Shown: positions 63,921 to 64,000 of the stretch, one piece after another
Position numbering within the stretch: the stretch's first letter is position 1
Layout: each line of letters begins with the position of its first letter
Source: Clostridium massiliamazoniense
GTDB lineage: Bacteria > Bacillota > Clostridia > Clostridiales > Clostridiaceae
Assembly (NCBI RefSeq): GCF_001403635.1
Contig: NZ_LN879468.1
Location: 248,001-312,000, forward strand
Length of the DNA stretch: 64,000 bases
Direction of reading: 5' to 3'
Made by a program: the position numbers and the translations under genes
Notes under the pieces: model-generated
The model's input: the letters and a program-made list of their open reading frames with translations, nothing else
Told to the model about the DNA's origin: nothing
The model's database searches: none

Positions 63921-64000
63921 ATGATTTCTAAATTTAGTGTGAAAAAACCACTAACAGTGTTTGTAGCTGTAATTTTAGTTATTATTTTAGGTGCTGTTTC
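63921..64000 (+). CDS. RND efflux transporter permease, N-terminal fragment
   Basis: The first 26 codons (MISKFSVKKPLTVFVAVILV, then IILGAVS) run off the window. They match the N-terminal cytoplasmic segment and first membrane helix of AcrB/SwrC-type pumps in clostridia (KKPxTV followed by a hydrophobic helix). TTGGGGGAT precedes the ATG. The rest of the protein, about 1000 residues, should lie beyond the window. Confidence 0.8.
   Translation, partial: MISKFSVKKPLTVFVAVILVIILGAV

Noticed and set aside
1-64000. CRISPR array, tRNA, rRNA, prophage or IS element
   Set aside because: Read on both strands, I found no regularly spaced direct repeats, no cloverleaf genes, no transposase or phage genes; the dispersed repeats are not regularly spaced.

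Overview
The window is very AT-rich DNA with strong AGGAGG/GGGGG-type ribosome binding sites, intrinsic terminators after most genes, and clostridial-type gene content (PTS permeases, LicT-type antitermination, MprF, FliB, hemerythrin, EFR1 ferredoxin). It looks like the chromosome of a low-GC Clostridium sensu stricto species. I cannot name the species. I see no tRNA, rRNA, CRISPR array, prophage or transposase gene. Most of the window is chromosomal core or accessory metabolism.

Layout. 1-4740: a MacB-type ABC exporter followed by its own response regulator and histidine kinase. 5700-9160: a mannose-family PTS operon (EIIAB, EIIC, EIID, DUF956/ManO) behind a cre site and a long, nearly empty leader. 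9300-14200: EFR1 flavodoxin-ferredoxin, FliB-like methylase, hemerythrin, sugar O-acetyltransferase and an Asn/Ser-repeat protein. 14340-15960: a short leader ORF, an attenuator-like hairpin and the Mg2+ transporter mgtE. 16000-18250: D-serine ammonia-lyase divergent from an XRE-cupin regulator. 18640-30640: a glycoside-utilisation island (GPH symporter, AraC-GH39 fusion, GH3 with an Asp-His dyad, beta-phosphoglucomutase, two HSL-type esterases, PAP2 phosphatase, AraC regulator). 30700-37640: Aat, a GlcNAc-type PTS, glycerate kinase, a phosphodiesterase-like protein and DUF975. 37850-42390: DUF2207 and LemA proteins and a U32 peptidase-family protein. 42540-44110: a minus-strand pair, one Cys-rich and one with prealbumin-like folds. 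44360-48100: a glucose PTS regulon (crr, licT/glcT-like, ptsG) in which all three units carry a RAT/terminator switch. 48490-51270: a P-type cation ATPase behind a structured leader. 51500-56440: pentapeptide protein, HxlR regulator with PNPOx-like protein, DEAD-box helicase, polysaccharide deacetylase, Ogt. 56580-64000: MprF, secreted EndoU-family protein, PatB/MalY aminotransferase, Xpt, P1 peptidase, two small proteins and the start of an RND pump.

The most unusual signal is a family of intergenic repeats of about 130 bp. There are about a dozen full, truncated, inverted or head-tail rearranged copies between 8.6 and 61 kb. Each full copy can form a long 5' hairpin, a small 3' hairpin with an A-rich loop, and a conserved tail (GAATTAAGTCT..GTTTAT). 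Stem sequences differ between copies while pairing is kept, which argues for a selected structure. One copy has replaced the start codon and first residues of a patB-like gene. Other points worth checking are a possible translation-coupled attenuator before mgtE, a GH3 enzyme beside beta-phosphoglucomutase that may be a phosphorylase, and an unidentified structured leader before the cation ATPase.
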